A DNA stretch of 64,000 nt from NCBI GenBank assembly GCA_902762435.1, contig CACWOH010000010.1:1-64000 (forward strand), in the 5' to 3' direction. This DNA is from an uncultured Bacteroidia bacterium (GTDB taxonomy: Bacteria; Bacteroidota; Bacteroidia; Bacteroidales; UBA932). Of the stretch, positions 44,015 to 53,410 are shown piece after piece (the first letter of the stretch is position 1; each line of letters begins with the position of its first letter). The translations under genes were made by a program, and so were the position numbers. A model generated the notes under the pieces. The model was not told where the DNA came from, searched no databases, and saw only the letters and a list, made by a program, of their open reading frames with translations.

Positions 44015-44749
44015 ATGCAGTTCCGCGCCGACATGCACATCCACTCGGTGCTCTCCCCCTGCGGCGACATCGACATGAGCCCCTCCGCCATCGTGGCGAC
44101 GGCGAAGGAGCGCGGGATGGACATCATCGGCCTGACCGACCACAACACCACCCTCAACGCCGACGTCACGCGGCGGCTGGGGGAGAAGGTCGGCCTGCAC
44201 GTGCTGATGGGCGCGGAGGTGACCACCAAGGAAGAGGTGCACTGCCTGGGCTTCATGCCCACGGTGGAGAAACTCGCCGAGTTCCAGGCCTTCCTGGACT
44301 CCCGCGTGGTCTTCTTCGAGAACGACCCGGACAAGTTCGGCTACCAGCTGGTGGTGGACGAGGACGAGAACGTGCTGGACGAGGTTCCGCACCTGCTGAT
44401 CAACGCCCTGGACCTGCCGATGCTGGAGCTCCAGCAGAAGGTGTACGAACTGGGCGGCATCTTCATCCCCGCCCACATCGACCGGTCTTCCTTCAGCCTT
44501 TCCTCCCAGCTGGGCTTCGTGCCGGACAAGCTCCGCTTCCACGCGATGGAGCTCAGCTATCACTGCAAACGGAACAACTACAAGTTCCTGGACGACTGCC
44601 CCTGGTTCAGCGACTTCAACTTCATCCAGAGCAGCGACGCGCACTTCGTGGAAGACATCGCCAAGATATACAGCGTCCTGGAGATGCCTTCCTTCAGTTT
44701 CGACAACTTCAAGGACGCCCTCCGACCGGGCGAGCAAGTCATCCTCTGA
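44015..44749 (+). CDS. PHP-domain phosphoesterase
   Basis: A 244-residue metal-dependent phosphoesterase of the PHP family. Metal ligands are visible: MHIHSVLSPCGDID, LTDHNTT, GAEVT, PAHID and SSDAHF. The substrate is not known; relatives include nucleotide and histidinol phosphatases. It sits between a DRTGG gene and a GHKL ATPase gene, so it may make or remove a small phosphorylated signal in this module. It begins 9 bases after the DRTGG gene and ends 1 base before the next. Confidence 0.87.
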   Translation: MQFRADMHIHSVLSPCGDIDMSPSAIVATAKERGMDIIGLTDHNTTLNADVTRRLGEKVGLHVLMGAEVTTKEEVHCLGFMPTVEKLAEFQAFLDSRVVFFENDPDKFGYQLVVDEDENVLDEVPHLLINALDLPMLELQQKVYELGGIFIPAHIDRSSFSLSSQLGFVPDKLRFHAMELSYHCKRNNYKFLDDCPWFSDFNFIQSSDAHFVEDIAKIYSVLEMPSFSFDNFKDALRPGEQVIL

Positions 44750-44750
44750 T

Positions 44751-45284
44751 ATGAAAAGCCTCGATCTCCACATCATCGACATCACCCACAACTCCATCCG
44801 GGCGGGTGCCACGCAGATCACCATCGAAATGGAGGACAGCGCCGCGCGCGACCTGCTGTCCATCAAGATCATAGACAACGGCTGCGGCATGCCGGAAGAC
44901 ATGATCGCGGCCATCAACGACCGCTTCTACTCCTGCCGCAAGGAACGCAAGATCGGGATGGGCATCGCGCTGCTGAAGTTCCACGCGCAGATGTGCAACG
45001 GCAACTTCTACCTCAAGTCGAAAGTGGGCGAGGGAACGGAAATCTACGCTTCCTACCAGCGTTCGCACATCGACCTGCAGCCCAAGGGCGACCTGGCCGG
45101 CTGCTTCGCCAACTTCATCTGCCAGTACCAGGACATCAACTTCATCATCCGCTACATTACGGACGAAGACACCTTCGAGCTGAGCACGGCGGACGTCAAG
45201 GAGGTGTTCGAGGGGATGAACCTCAACGACTACGAGATCATCCATAACCTCACGGAACTCATCCGCGAGAACATCGGTTCGTAA
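44751..45284 (+). CDS. GHKL ATP-binding protein
   Basis: A 177-residue protein. Residues 1-100 are a histidine-kinase-type ATPase fold: N-box IDITHNSIRAGAT, G1 IDNGCGMP, G2 IGMGIALLKF. The rest (about 101-177) is an unrecognised alpha/beta region. No histidine phosphotransfer domain is present. Last gene of the module; the convergent hydF ends 3 bases away. Confidence 0.83.
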   Translation: MKSLDLHIIDITHNSIRAGATQITIEMEDSAARDLLSIKIIDNGCGMPEDMIAAINDRFYSCRKERKIGMGIALLKFHAQMCNGNFYLKSKVGEGTEIYASYQRSHIDLQPKGDLAGCFANFICQYQDINFIIRYITDEDTFELSTADVKEVFEGMNLNDYEIIHNLTELIRENIGS

Positions 45285-45287
45285 GAA

Positions 45288-46358
45288 CTACGGGATGGAA
45301 ATCCGCCCCAGGATGCCGTTCAGGGCCGCCAGGGCGATGCCGTAATTGGTGATGGGCACTCCCGCAAGGAGTGCCTTCCTGATGCGGGAGCGCACCAGGC
45401 GGGCGTTCGCCACGCAGGCGCCGCAGTGAACGATCAGGCTGTAGGGCGAGAGGTCCTCCGGGAAGTCGTTCCCGGCGGCGATGTCCACCCGGAGACTCCC
45501 CCCGGCCCGCTTGCGCAGCAGCGCGGGAATCTTCACCCGGCCGATATCCTCCGTGTCCGGCACGTGGGTGCAGGCCTCCGCGACCAGCACCCGGTCGCCG
45601 GGCCGGAGCGCGTCGATGGCCCGGGCGCCTTCCACGAACACGCGGACGTCGCCCTTGGCGGCCGCCAGCAGCACGGAGAAGGAGGTAAGGGGGCAATCTT
45701 CGGGAAGCGCGCCGTTCACCTTGGCGAACACCTGCGAATCCGTGATCGTCAGGTCAGGAAGACGGGAGAGGCTCTCCAGGGCCGCCGGCAGCGAATCCGG
45801 CGTGCAGCAATGCGGCACGCAGCCCCGGTCCAGCAGTTCGCGCAGCACCTGCACCTGCGGCAGGATGAGGCGGCCTTTCGGCGCCTCCGAATCCTGCGGC
45901 ATCACCAGCAGCACGCTGCTGCCGGCCTGCACGAGGCTTCCGGTCAGGAACTTCTGCTCCTCGCGGGGGGCGGCCGCCACCAGGCGCTCCAGCAGCGACG
46001 CGGTGCTCTCTCCGCGGGTATACCGGATAACGGGAATGCCCGCCTGTGCTGCCAATGTCCCGAAATCCGGGCCCTTCACTCCGGGCGCGTCCAGGATGAC
46101 GGCTATATCTGTTTCGTCCAGGATGGCGCGGGTCAGGCGCTCCCGCTCGGCGCCCAGCGCGCTCACGTCGCCCAGGCCGGCGGTGTCGATCAGCACGCAG
46201 GGACCCAGGCCGGGCAGCTCGATGACTTTCCGGACCGGGTCCGTGGTGGTGCCGGGAAGCGGGCTCACCAGGGAGACCTCCTGCCCGGCCAGGGCGTTGA
46301 CCAGGGTCGATTTCCCGCTGTTGGTGGGGCCGAAGAACGCGATGTGCAGCCGCTCCAT
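45288..46358 (-). CDS. hydF: [FeFe] hydrogenase maturation GTPase HydF
   Basis: The scaffold that assembles the 2Fe subcluster and delivers it to HydA; 356 residues, somewhat shorter than the usual ~400. GTPase motifs: GPTNSGKSTLVNAL, PGTTTDPV, DTAGLGD. The C-terminal cluster-binding region has EACTHVP and HCGACVANAR, the family's Cys-x-His and Cys-x-x-Cys pair. It starts 1 base after hydG in the same operon. Convergent with the signalling-like module. Confidence 0.94.
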   Translation of the reverse strand: MERLHIAFFGPTNSGKSTLVNALAGQEVSLVSPLPGTTTDPVRKVIELPGLGPCVLIDTAGLGDVSALGAERERLTRAILDETDIAVILDAPGVKGPDFGTLAAQAGIPVIRYTRGESTASLLERLVAAAPREEQKFLTGSLVQAGSSVLLVMPQDSEAPKGRLILPQVQVLRELLDRGCVPHCCTPDSLPAALESLSRLPDLTITDSQVFAKVNGALPEDCPLTSFSVLLAAAKGDVRVFVEGARAIDALRPGDRVLVAEACTHVPDTEDIGRVKIPALLRKRAGGSLRVDIAAGNDFPEDLSPYSLIVHCGACVANARLVRSRIRKALLAGVPITNYGIALAALNGILGRISIP

Positions 46359-46359
46359 C

Positions 46360-47775
46360 CTAGAAACGGAAATCGTGTCCGCCCGCCTCGATGGCCTTCA
46401 GGTGATCCCGGGTAATCTCGCGGGTGCGCTCCAGGGGGATGTCGGAAAGGCTGCGCTCGATGAGCGCTTCGCCCAGGGCCCGCGTCTCGGGCGAGGCGTA
46501 ATCCACCAGGTACTCCTTCAGGGTCATCAGCGCGTTGGGCGTACAGCAGAGATGGATCTTGCCGCTCTTGCACAGGCTCATGAAACGGTCGCCGGTGCGG
46601 CCCTCGCGGTAGCAGGCCGTGCAGAAGCTGGGGATGTGGTCCTGCTCCAGCAGCCAGCGCACCACCTCGTCCAGCGAACGGGTGTCGGAGACGTCGAACT
46701 GCGAGGTCTCGTCGTGGCGCTCCTCCGTCGTGTAGCCGCCCACGCTGGTGCGCGAGCCGCCGCTGATCTGGGAGATGCCGCTGTCCAGCAGGAGGCTGCG
46801 CATCCGGGCGGACTCGCGGGTGGAGATGATCATGCCGGTGTAGGGAACCGCGACGCGCAGCACGGCCACGATCTTGCGGAACACCGCATCCGGAAGGGCG
46901 TCCGGGAAGCTGTCCAGGGAGATGTCGTCCGCCGGGCAGATGCGCGGCATGCTGATGGTGTGCGGACCCACGCCGAAGCGGGCCTCGAGGTGCTCGGCGT
47001 GCATCAGCAGGCCCACCATCTCGTAGCGGTAGCCGCTCAGGCCGAACAGCACGCCCACGCCCACATCGTCGCAGCCGCCTTCCTGGGCGCGGTCCATCGC
47101 CTCGGTGTGCCAGTCGTAGTCGCTCTTGGGGCCTGTGGGATGCAGCTGCTTGTACTGCTCCTTGTTGTAGGTCTCCTGGAAGAGGATGTAGGTGCCGATG
47201 CCGGCGGCCTTCAGTTTCCGGTAGGACTCGACGTCCGTGGCGGCGATGTTCACGTTGACGCGGCGGATGGAGTTGCCGCCCTCGTTCACGGAATAGATGG
47301 TCTTGATGGAGTCGAGGATGTATTCCAGGGGGTTGTGCACGGGGTCCTCGCCCGCCTCCAGCGCCAGGCGCTTGTGGCCGGTGCGGATCAGCGCACGCGT
47401 CTCCGCCTCGATCTCGGCCTGCGAGAGCTTCTTGCGCGGGATGCTGCGGTTCTTGGCGTGGTACGGACAGTACACGCAGCCGTTGATGCAGTAATTCGAC
47501 AGGTACAGCGGGGCGAACAGCACGATGCGGTTGCCGTAGAACTTATGTTTGATCTCCCGGGCCAGGGCGTAGATCTTCTCTTCGAGGACGGGATCGTCGC
47601 AGTCCAGCAGGATGGCCGCTTCCCGGTGGGTCAGGCCCTTGCAGAGGGCGGCCTTGGCGAGGATTTCTTCCACGCGGGCGGGGTTCTTGCTCTGAACCTC
47701 CGCCTCGGCGAGCGTTTCCAGGATCTCTTCGTGATTGATGAAATCGTCGGCGTGGACGGATAAAGGATTATACAT
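46360..47775 (-). CDS. hydG: [FeFe] hydrogenase maturation radical-SAM enzyme HydG
   Basis: Cleaves tyrosine to give CO and cyanide ligands of the H-cluster; 471 residues. Radical-SAM cluster motif NYCINGCVYC; C-terminal cluster motif CTACYREGRTGDRFMSLC. Other signatures are SRTSVGGY and ALEAGEDP. It heads hydG-hydF and is divergent from hydE. Confidence 0.97.
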   Translation of the reverse strand: MYNPLSVHADDFINHEEILETLAEAEVQSKNPARVEEILAKAALCKGLTHREAAILLDCDDPVLEEKIYALAREIKHKFYGNRIVLFAPLYLSNYCINGCVYCPYHAKNRSIPRKKLSQAEIEAETRALIRTGHKRLALEAGEDPVHNPLEYILDSIKTIYSVNEGGNSIRRVNVNIAATDVESYRKLKAAGIGTYILFQETYNKEQYKQLHPTGPKSDYDWHTEAMDRAQEGGCDDVGVGVLFGLSGYRYEMVGLLMHAEHLEARFGVGPHTISMPRICPADDISLDSFPDALPDAVFRKIVAVLRVAVPYTGMIISTRESARMRSLLLDSGISQISGGSRTSVGGYTTEERHDETSQFDVSDTRSLDEVVRWLLEQDHIPSFCTACYREGRTGDRFMSLCKSGKIHLCCTPNALMTLKEYLVDYASPETRALGEALIERSLSDIPLERTREITRDHLKAIEAGGHDFRF

Positions 47776-47859
47776 GGTGACGCTTGTTTTTAGCTGAATC
47801 GTAATTCACGCAAGTTAGTAATTATTTCCGCGACTTGTTCCTTTCATAAGGATATTTTC

Positions 47860-47867
47860 TACCTTTG
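47860..47867 (+). promoter_or_regulatory. -7 element of hydE
   Basis: A perfect TACCTTTG, 14 bases before the hydE ATG. A -33 TTTG is not clear. Confidence 0.5.
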
Positions 47868-47881
47868 CAGAAGTACGCACC

Positions 47882-48970
47882 ATGACACCCGCCTTCGAAG
47901 ACATACTCCGCAAACCGGACCTGGACCGGGAAGAGATCAAGCTCCTCCTTTCGGCCGAAGGGGACCGGATGAAAGCGCTGCTCCGGCGCGCCCTGGAGGT
48001 CAAGCTCGCCCGGCTGGACAACTGCGTCCACCTGCGCGGCCTGATCGAATACGGCAACGTCTGCGAGAAGGACTGTCTGTACTGCGGCCTGCGGAGCGGG
48101 AACGGGAACGTGGAGCGCTACTGCCTCAGCGACGAAGAGGTGCTCTCCTGCGCCCGCCTCGCCCACGAGCTGGGCTACGGGTCGGTCGCCCTGCAGAGCG
48201 GGGAGCGCAGCGACCCCGCATTCATCGCCAAGATCGAAAGGCTGGTCCGGGAGATCAAGAAGATCGACGGCGGCAGCCTCGGCATCACCCTGTCGCTGGG
48301 CGAACAGAGCGACGACACCTACCGGCGCTGGTTCGAGGCCGGCGCGCACCGCTACCTGCTGCGCATCGAATCTTCCACCGAAGAACTCTACTACAAGATC
48401 CACCCCCGGAACGGAAAGCACAGCTTCCAAAAGCGCATCGCCTGCCTGGAAAGCCTGAAGCGCATCGGCTGGCAGACCGGAACCGGGGTGATGGTGGGCC
48501 TGCCTTTCCAGACCCAGGACCACCTGGCGGACGACCTGCTGTTCTTCAAGCGCATGGACGTGGCGATGGTCGGGCTCGGCCCCTACATCCCCCATCCCGA
48601 CACGCCCCTGTACCGCCTCCGGGACCTCGTGCCGCCGGCGGCCGAGCGCATGGACATGACGCTCCGGATGATCGCTGTCCTGCGCCTTATGATGCCGGAA
48701 ATCAACATGGTGGCGGCCACCGCGAACCAGACGGTCGATCCCCAGGGCCGGGAAAAGGCCATCGCCGCGGGCGCCAACGTAATCATGCCGAACCTGACGC
48801 CCGGAGAATATCGCGAGAGTTATTTCATCTATCCGGACAAGGCCTGCGTCAAGGACCGGCCGGACCAGTGCCGGAGCTGCCTGGACATCCGCCTGGCCGC
48901 CATCGGCCACCGGATCCAGTACAACGCCTGGGGCGACTCGCTCGCCTTCACGAAGAAAGCGAAGGGATAA
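47882..48970 (+). CDS. hydE: [FeFe] hydrogenase maturation radical-SAM enzyme HydE
   Basis: A radical-SAM enzyme that helps form the dithiomethylamine bridge; 362 residues. Cluster motif NVCEKDCLYCGLRSGN; other family parts are LQSGERSD and PFQTQDHLADDL. All three maturases are thus encoded together. It is monocistronic and convergent with queF (3 bases apart). Confidence 0.97.
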   Translation: MTPAFEDILRKPDLDREEIKLLLSAEGDRMKALLRRALEVKLARLDNCVHLRGLIEYGNVCEKDCLYCGLRSGNGNVERYCLSDEEVLSCARLAHELGYGSVALQSGERSDPAFIAKIERLVREIKKIDGGSLGITLSLGEQSDDTYRRWFEAGAHRYLLRIESSTEELYYKIHPRNGKHSFQKRIACLESLKRIGWQTGTGVMVGLPFQTQDHLADDLLFFKRMDVAMVGLGPYIPHPDTPLYRLRDLVPPAAERMDMTLRMIAVLRLMMPEINMVAATANQTVDPQGREKAIAAGANVIMPNLTPGEYRESYFIYPDKACVKDRPDQCRSCLDIRLAAIGHRIQYNAWGDSLAFTKKAKG

Positions 48971-48973
48971 CGC

Positions 48974-49429
48974 CTACTCGTGCCGGGCGAAACGCTCCTG
49001 CGCGAGGGTTTCGTACTTCGTCCCGGGGCGCCCGTAATTGGCGTACGGATAGATGGAGATGCCGCCGCGCGGCACGAAGAATCCCGTAACCTCGATGTAC
49101 TTGGGATCCATCAGCTTGATGAGGTCCTTCATGATCATGTTCACGCAGTCCTCGTGGAAACCGCCGTGGCTGCGGAAGCTGAACAGATACAGTTTCAAGC
49201 TCTTGCTTTCCACCATCCGCCGGTCGGGAATATAGCTGATGCGGATCTCGCCGAAGTCCGGCTGGCCCGTGATGGGGCACAGCGTGGTAAACTCCGGGCA
49301 GTTGAAGCGCACCCAGTAGTCGTTCCCGGGGTGGATGTTCTCGAAAGTCTCGAGCACCTCCGGCGCATAATCCTGGCGGTATTCGGTCTTGCGGCCCAGC
49401 GCCTGCAGGCCTTCCCCACTTCTGTCCAT
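48974..49429 (-). CDS. queF: NADPH-dependent 7-cyano-7-deazaguanine reductase
   Basis: Reduces preQ0 to preQ1 in queuosine synthesis; 151 residues, the short unimodular type. Nucleophile Cys in [12 protein letters not shown], the QueF motif [13 protein letters not shown] and FHED are present. It begins 3 bases after yhhQ, with which it forms a preQ pathway operon. Confidence 0.96.
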   Translation of the reverse strand: MDRSGEGLQALGRKTEYRQDYAPEVLETFENIHPGNDYWVRFNCPEFTTLCPITGQPDFGEIRISYIPDRRMVESKSLKLYLFSFRSHGGFHEDCVNMIMKDLIKLMDPKYIEVTGFFVPRGGISIYPYANYGRPGTKYETLAQERFARHE

Positions 49430-49432
49430 ATA

Positions 49433-50128
49433 CTAGATGTCTTTGATTTTGAAAGGATTGTACGAAATGTTGTCGTCGTAGGTGTCCAGCCCCTCGGCCT
49501 GCTTGGTACGGTGCACGAACCAGCTCGTGAGCGGCAGCGCCACGATCTCGTAAAGCACCTTGGCGAAGACCTGCATGCCCGCGAGCTTGAGGGCCTCGGG
49601 CAGGGTCAGGATGCCCCAGAACACCACCGGGAAGAAGATGACGGAGTCGGCGATCTCACCGCCCAGCGACGAAAGGATGGCACGCACGCCGAAGCCGCGG
49701 CCGCGGGTATTCACCTTCATCCGGCTCATGATCCAGGCGTTGACCGTAGACCCCACGAAAAAAGCGACCAGCGATGCCATGGTGGTCTTCGGGACCATCG
49801 AGAACAGGCCGTTGAACGCCTCTGCGACCGGTTTGCTGCTGTTCTGCAGCGGGGCGGGCAGCCAGCACACCAGCTGCGCCACCAGCGCCACGAAGGCGCT
49901 CAGCAGGAACGCCAGCCAGATGACGAAACGCGTCTTGCGGTAGCCGTACACCTCGGTCAGGCAGTCGTTGATGATATACGACACCGGGAACAGCAGGACG
50001 GCCCCGGACAGCTGCAGGGGCAGGCCCGCCACCTGCCAGAGGCGCGGCACGAAGAAATTGGAAGTAATCAGGCAGACGATCAGCGTCGCCGCCATCACCA
50101 GGAACCTGGCGCTGAAAAACTTTGACAT
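49433..50128 (-). CDS. yhhQ: Queuosine precursor transporter
   Basis: A 231-residue inner-membrane transporter of the YhhQ/QPTR family that imports preQ0 or preQ1. Six or so hydrophobic segments, with the family pieces NDCLTEVYGYRKTR, GSTVNAWIMSRMK and GEIADSVIFFP. Paired with queF. No preQ1 riboswitch was recognised upstream. Confidence 0.92.
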   Translation of the reverse strand: MSKFFSARFLVMAATLIVCLITSNFFVPRLWQVAGLPLQLSGAVLLFPVSYIINDCLTEVYGYRKTRFVIWLAFLLSAFVALVAQLVCWLPAPLQNSSKPVAEAFNGLFSMVPKTTMASLVAFFVGSTVNAWIMSRMKVNTRGRGFGVRAILSSLGGEIADSVIFFPVVFWGILTLPEALKLAGMQVFAKVLYEIVALPLTSWFVHRTKQAEGLDTYDDNISYNPFKIKDI

Positions 50129-50166
50129 GTCAGAAATCTTGTTTTTTACGTGGTTTCAAGAACACA

Positions 50167-50203
50167 GGGTCCGCCCGCCTGCCAAATCCGGCGGGCGGAT
50201 CCC
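50167..50203 (-). terminator. GC-rich hairpin between pheS and yhhQ
   Basis: On the minus strand GGGATCCGCCCGCC pairs with GGCGGGCGGACCC (one mismatch) around about 10 bases. It follows the pheS stop by 7 bases. There is no long T-run; a terminator or an mRNA end is likely. Confidence 0.55.
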
Positions 50204-50210
50204 TAAAAAT

Positions 50211-51251
50211 CTAAACTTCGACGGCGGTGCTGAACTCCTGGAGGAAACGCATGTCGTTCTCGAAGTAGTGGCGCAGGTCGTTCACCCGCCACTTCAGCAT
50301 CGCGATGCGCTCCAGGCCCATACCGAAGGCGAAGCCGCTGTATTTCTTGGAATCTATTCCGCTGGCTTCCAGCACGTTGGGATCCACCATGCCGCAACCC
50401 AGGATCTCCAGCCAACCGGAACCCTTGCAGATGTTGCAGCCCTTGCCGTGGCAGATGTTGCAGCTGACGTCCACCTCGGCGGACGGCTCCGTGAAGGGGA
50501 AGTAGGACGGGCGCATACGGATCTCCGTCTCCGGGCCGAACATCTCGCGGGCGAACAGCAGGATCGCCTGCTTGAGGTCCGCGAAACTGACGTTCTCGTC
50601 GATGTACAGGCCCTCCACCTGGTGGAAGATACAGTGCGCACGGGCGCTGATGGCCTCGTTGCGGAACACGCGGCCCGGGCAGATCACGCGGATGGGCGGG
50701 TTCTTCATCCGCTCCATCGTGCGCACCTGAACGCTGGAGGTGTGCGTGCGGAGCAGCAGCGGGTTCGGGTGGCCCACCGACACGAAGAACGTGTCCTGCA
50801 TATCGCGGGCGGGGTGGTTCGGCGGGAAGTTCAACGCCTCGAACACGTGGTAGTCGTCCTCGATCTCGGGACCCTCCGCCACGTCGTAGCCGAACTTGCG
50901 GAAGATGTCCACAATCTCCTGCCGGACGATCGACACCGGATGGCGGGAGCCCAGCTCCAGCGGGTCGCCGGGCATCGTCAGATCCTGCTTCGGCCCGTCG
51001 GAGGCGGACTCGAAGCCCACGGCCTCGCGGAGGCGGTCGATGGCCTCCTGGGCGGCGTTCTTCAGCTCGTTCAGCGTGCGGCCGAACTCGCGCTTCATAT
51101 CCTTGTCCACGGTGCGGAACTCCTCGAACAGCGCCGTGATCTCGCCTTTCTTGCCGAGGAAACGCACCCGCGCCTCCTCCACTTCCTTCTGCGTCCTGCA
51201 CTGGAGCTCCTTCAGCTCCGCATAGACCTTTTCGATATCTTCCCTTTTCAT
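50211..51251 (-). CDS. pheS: Phenylalanyl-tRNA synthetase alpha subunit
   Basis: The catalytic subunit charging tRNA-Phe; 346 residues. An N-terminal coiled coil (about 1-85), then class II motifs: FHQVEGLYIDENVSF, EIRMRPSYFPFTEPSAEVD and FGMGLERIAML. A CNICHGKGCNICKG insert supplies four cysteines. Start chosen at 51251, since the upstream frame runs into the next gene. It follows a small secreted protein by 4 bases. pheT is not in the window. Confidence 0.96.
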   Translation of the reverse strand: MKREDIEKVYAELKELQCRTQKEVEEARVRFLGKKGEITALFEEFRTVDKDMKREFGRTLNELKNAAQEAIDRLREAVGFESASDGPKQDLTMPGDPLELGSRHPVSIVRQEIVDIFRKFGYDVAEGPEIEDDYHVFEALNFPPNHPARDMQDTFFVSVGHPNPLLLRTHTSSVQVRTMERMKNPPIRVICPGRVFRNEAISARAHCIFHQVEGLYIDENVSFADLKQAILLFAREMFGPETEIRMRPSYFPFTEPSAEVDVSCNICHGKGCNICKGSGWLEILGCGMVDPNVLEASGIDSKKYSGFAFGMGLERIAMLKWRVNDLRHYFENDMRFLQEFSTAVEV

Positions 51252-51255
51252 ACTG

Positions 51256-51669
51256 CTACTTGCGTTTGGCGGCGCGCTTGTCGCGCGACTTCTTGTCCCG
51301 GGCGGCGCCGGTCTTGAGGTACTTCGCCCACTGTTCCTCATTGAAAACCTTCTGGAAGGCGGTGTACACCTGTTCCGCCCACTTGTCCTGCACGCGCTGA
51401 TAACCTTCCGTGTTGGTCATCTTCGCGTCGCGCATACCCTTCACTTCCTGGCGCATGGCCTCGTAGTCGTGCGTGAGGATGGAGTCCACGTAGAAGATCT
51501 GCCAGTCGTCGAGGTCGAGCAGCGAGGTGTAGTTGTCCACCGTACGGTCGATCATCTCGCGCATCTGCTTGAGCTCTTCCTCTTCGGTCTGCGGCTGCTG
51601 CGCACCCACCCACAAAGGCAGGAGCAGGAGGGCGCCGATCCAGAAAATTTTTATAGCTTTGTAACTCAT
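51256..51669 (-). CDS. Small exported protein of unknown function
   Basis: A 137-residue protein. A signal peptide or anchor covers residues 1-23 (IFWIGALLLLPLWVGAQ). The rest is helical and charged, ending in a K/R/D-rich tail (about 122-137). The pattern DDWQIFYVDSILTHDYEAM and NEEQWAKYLKTGA is typical of small Bacteroidales exported proteins with no assigned function. Same operon as pheS. Confidence 0.8.
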   Translation of the reverse strand: MSYKAIKIFWIGALLLLPLWVGAQQPQTEEEELKQMREMIDRTVDNYTSLLDLDDWQIFYVDSILTHDYEAMRQEVKGMRDAKMTNTEGYQRVQDKWAEQVYTAFQKVFNEEQWAKYLKTGAARDKKSRDKRAAKRK

Positions 51670-51676
51670 AAGTCTG

Positions 51677-51684
51677 CAAAGTTA
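51677..51684 (-). promoter_or_regulatory. -7 element for the small exported protein–pheS operon
   Basis: A perfect TAACTTTG on the minus strand, 7 bases before the ATG, again predicting an almost leaderless mRNA. Confidence 0.5.
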
Positions 51685-51699
51685 TAAAGAAAAGATAAA

Positions 51700-53397
51700 A
51701 TGCGAAAATTTCTGTGCACCATCTTGGCCCTGGCGGCCTTTTCCGCCTCCCGGACCGACGCCTGTACCAATGTGATCGTGAGCCCCGGCGCCAGCGCGGA
51801 CGGGTCCGCCATGGTCTCCTACGCCGCCGACTCCCACGGCCTGTTCGGCGAGCTGTACTTCCGCCCCGCCGGACGTTTCCGCGCCGGCAGCGCCCTCGCC
51901 ATCCGGGAGTGGGACACCGGCAAGCCCCTCGGCAGCATCGCCCAGGCGGAGCGCACCTGGCAGACGGTGGGCAATATGAACGAACGCCAGCTCATCATCG
52001 GCGAAACCACCTGGGGCGGCCGCGAGGAGCAGATGGATCCCGCCGGCATCATGGACTACGGGTCCCTCATCTACGTCACCCTGCAGCGCGCCTCCACGGC
52101 CCGCGAGGCCATCGAAACCATCGTGGAGCTCGCAAACACCTACGGCTACCCCTCCGAAGGCGAGACCTTCTCCATCGCCGACGCGCAGGAAGCCTGGGTG
52201 ATGGACCTCGTGGGCAAGGGCGCTGACAACAAGGGCATCGTGTGGGTGGCGCGGCGCGTGCCGGACGGCTACATCTGCGCCCACGCCAACCAGGCCCGCA
52301 TCACCCGTTTCCCGCAGGACGACCCGGAGAACTGCCTCTTCGCCCCGGACGTGATCTCCTTCGCCCGCGAAAAGGGCTGGTACGAGGGGTCCGACGCCGA
52401 CTTCAGCTTCCGCGACGCCTACAATCCGCTGGACTTCGGCGGTGCGCGCGCCTGCGACGCCCGGGCCTGGAGCGCCTTCAACATCCTGTGCGACGGCACC
52501 TTCACCTACGTCGAGAACGGGCAGGAAGTCTCCCGCCCCGCCGCCGACTGGCTGGACTACGCGATGGGTTACGACCTGCAGGGCGAGATGCCCCTCTTCG
52601 TCAAGCCCGCCCGCAAGATCACGGTCAAGGACGTGGCCGACGTGATGCGCGACCACTATGAGGGCACCCCGATGGATATGACCACCGACATCGGTGCGGG
52701 CGGCAACGGCCTGCCGTACCGCTGGCGTCCGATGAACTTCACCGTGGACGGGAAGACCTACCTGAACGAGCGCGCCATCGCCACCCAGCAGACCGGCTTC
52801 TGGTTCGTAGCCCAGGCCCGCGGCTACCTGCCCGCCGAGGTGGGAGCGCTGATCTGGTTCGGCTGCGACGATGCCGCAACCTCCTATCTGACACCGATTT
52901 ACGCCAACATCACCAAGGTCCCCGAGTGCCTGCGCGAAGGCAACGGCGACCTGCTCCACTACAGCCCTACCGCCCAGTTCTGGATGTGCAACCGCGTGGC
53001 CAACGCCTGCTACAAGATGTACGACCGGATGGCCCCCGTGGCCCGCGCGGCGGCGGACCGCTTCGAGCGCGACCAACTGGAGAACGGGATTCCCGCCATG
53101 GACGCCCGGCTGGCGCAGCTCGTGCAGAAGGGCCGCCTGCGCAAGGCGCGCAAGCTGATGACGAAATACAGCGTGGAGACAGCCCAGGCCCAGTTCGCCG
53201 CCTGGACGAAGCTCGAGGAGCTCCTGCTCGTGAAGTTCATCGACGGCAATGTCAAGGCCCAGGCCGAAGACGGCTCCTTCCTGCACACCGAGTACGGCCC
53301 CGGTTTCCCGGACAAACTGGAATACGGCGGCTACAACGACATCTGGAAGGCCGCCGTGGCGCGCGACCCGCACGCCCCGGTCCTCGAATCCCGCTGA
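51700..53397 (+). CDS. C69 family dipeptidase
   Basis: An exported N-terminal-nucleophile peptidase of 565 residues. The signal peptide (about 1-21) is followed at once by CTNVIVSPGASADGS, so cleavage would expose the catalytic cysteine (C22). Further C69 parts are YAADSHGLFGEL and GETTWGGRE. Periplasmic breakdown of dipeptides is likely. A GH92 gene follows at 13 bases in the same operon. Confidence 0.9.
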   Translation: MRKFLCTILALAAFSASRTDACTNVIVSPGASADGSAMVSYAADSHGLFGELYFRPAGRFRAGSALAIREWDTGKPLGSIAQAERTWQTVGNMNERQLIIGETTWGGREEQMDPAGIMDYGSLIYVTLQRASTAREAIETIVELANTYGYPSEGETFSIADAQEAWVMDLVGKGADNKGIVWVARRVPDGYICAHANQARITRFPQDDPENCLFAPDVISFAREKGWYEGSDADFSFRDAYNPLDFGGARACDARAWSAFNILCDGTFTYVENGQEVSRPAADWLDYAMGYDLQGEMPLFVKPARKITVKDVADVMRDHYEGTPMDMTTDIGAGGNGLPYRWRPMNFTVDGKTYLNERAIATQQTGFWFVAQARGYLPAEVGALIWFGCDDAATSYLTPIYANITKVPECLREGNGDLLHYSPTAQFWMCNRVANACYKMYDRMAPVARAAADRFERDQLENGIPAMDARLAQLVQKGRLRKARKLMTKYSVETAQAQFAAWTKLEELLLVKFIDGNVKAQAEDGSFLHTEYGPGFPDKLEYGGYNDIWKAAVARDPHAPVLESR

Positions 53398-53410
53398 TCC
53401 CCGCCCCGCC

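Noticed and set aside
50129-50210. A preQ1 riboswitch upstream of yhhQ-queF
   Set aside because: No preQ1-type stem with the A-rich tail and pairing to the loop could be recognised; the only structure is a GC-rich hairpin following pheS.
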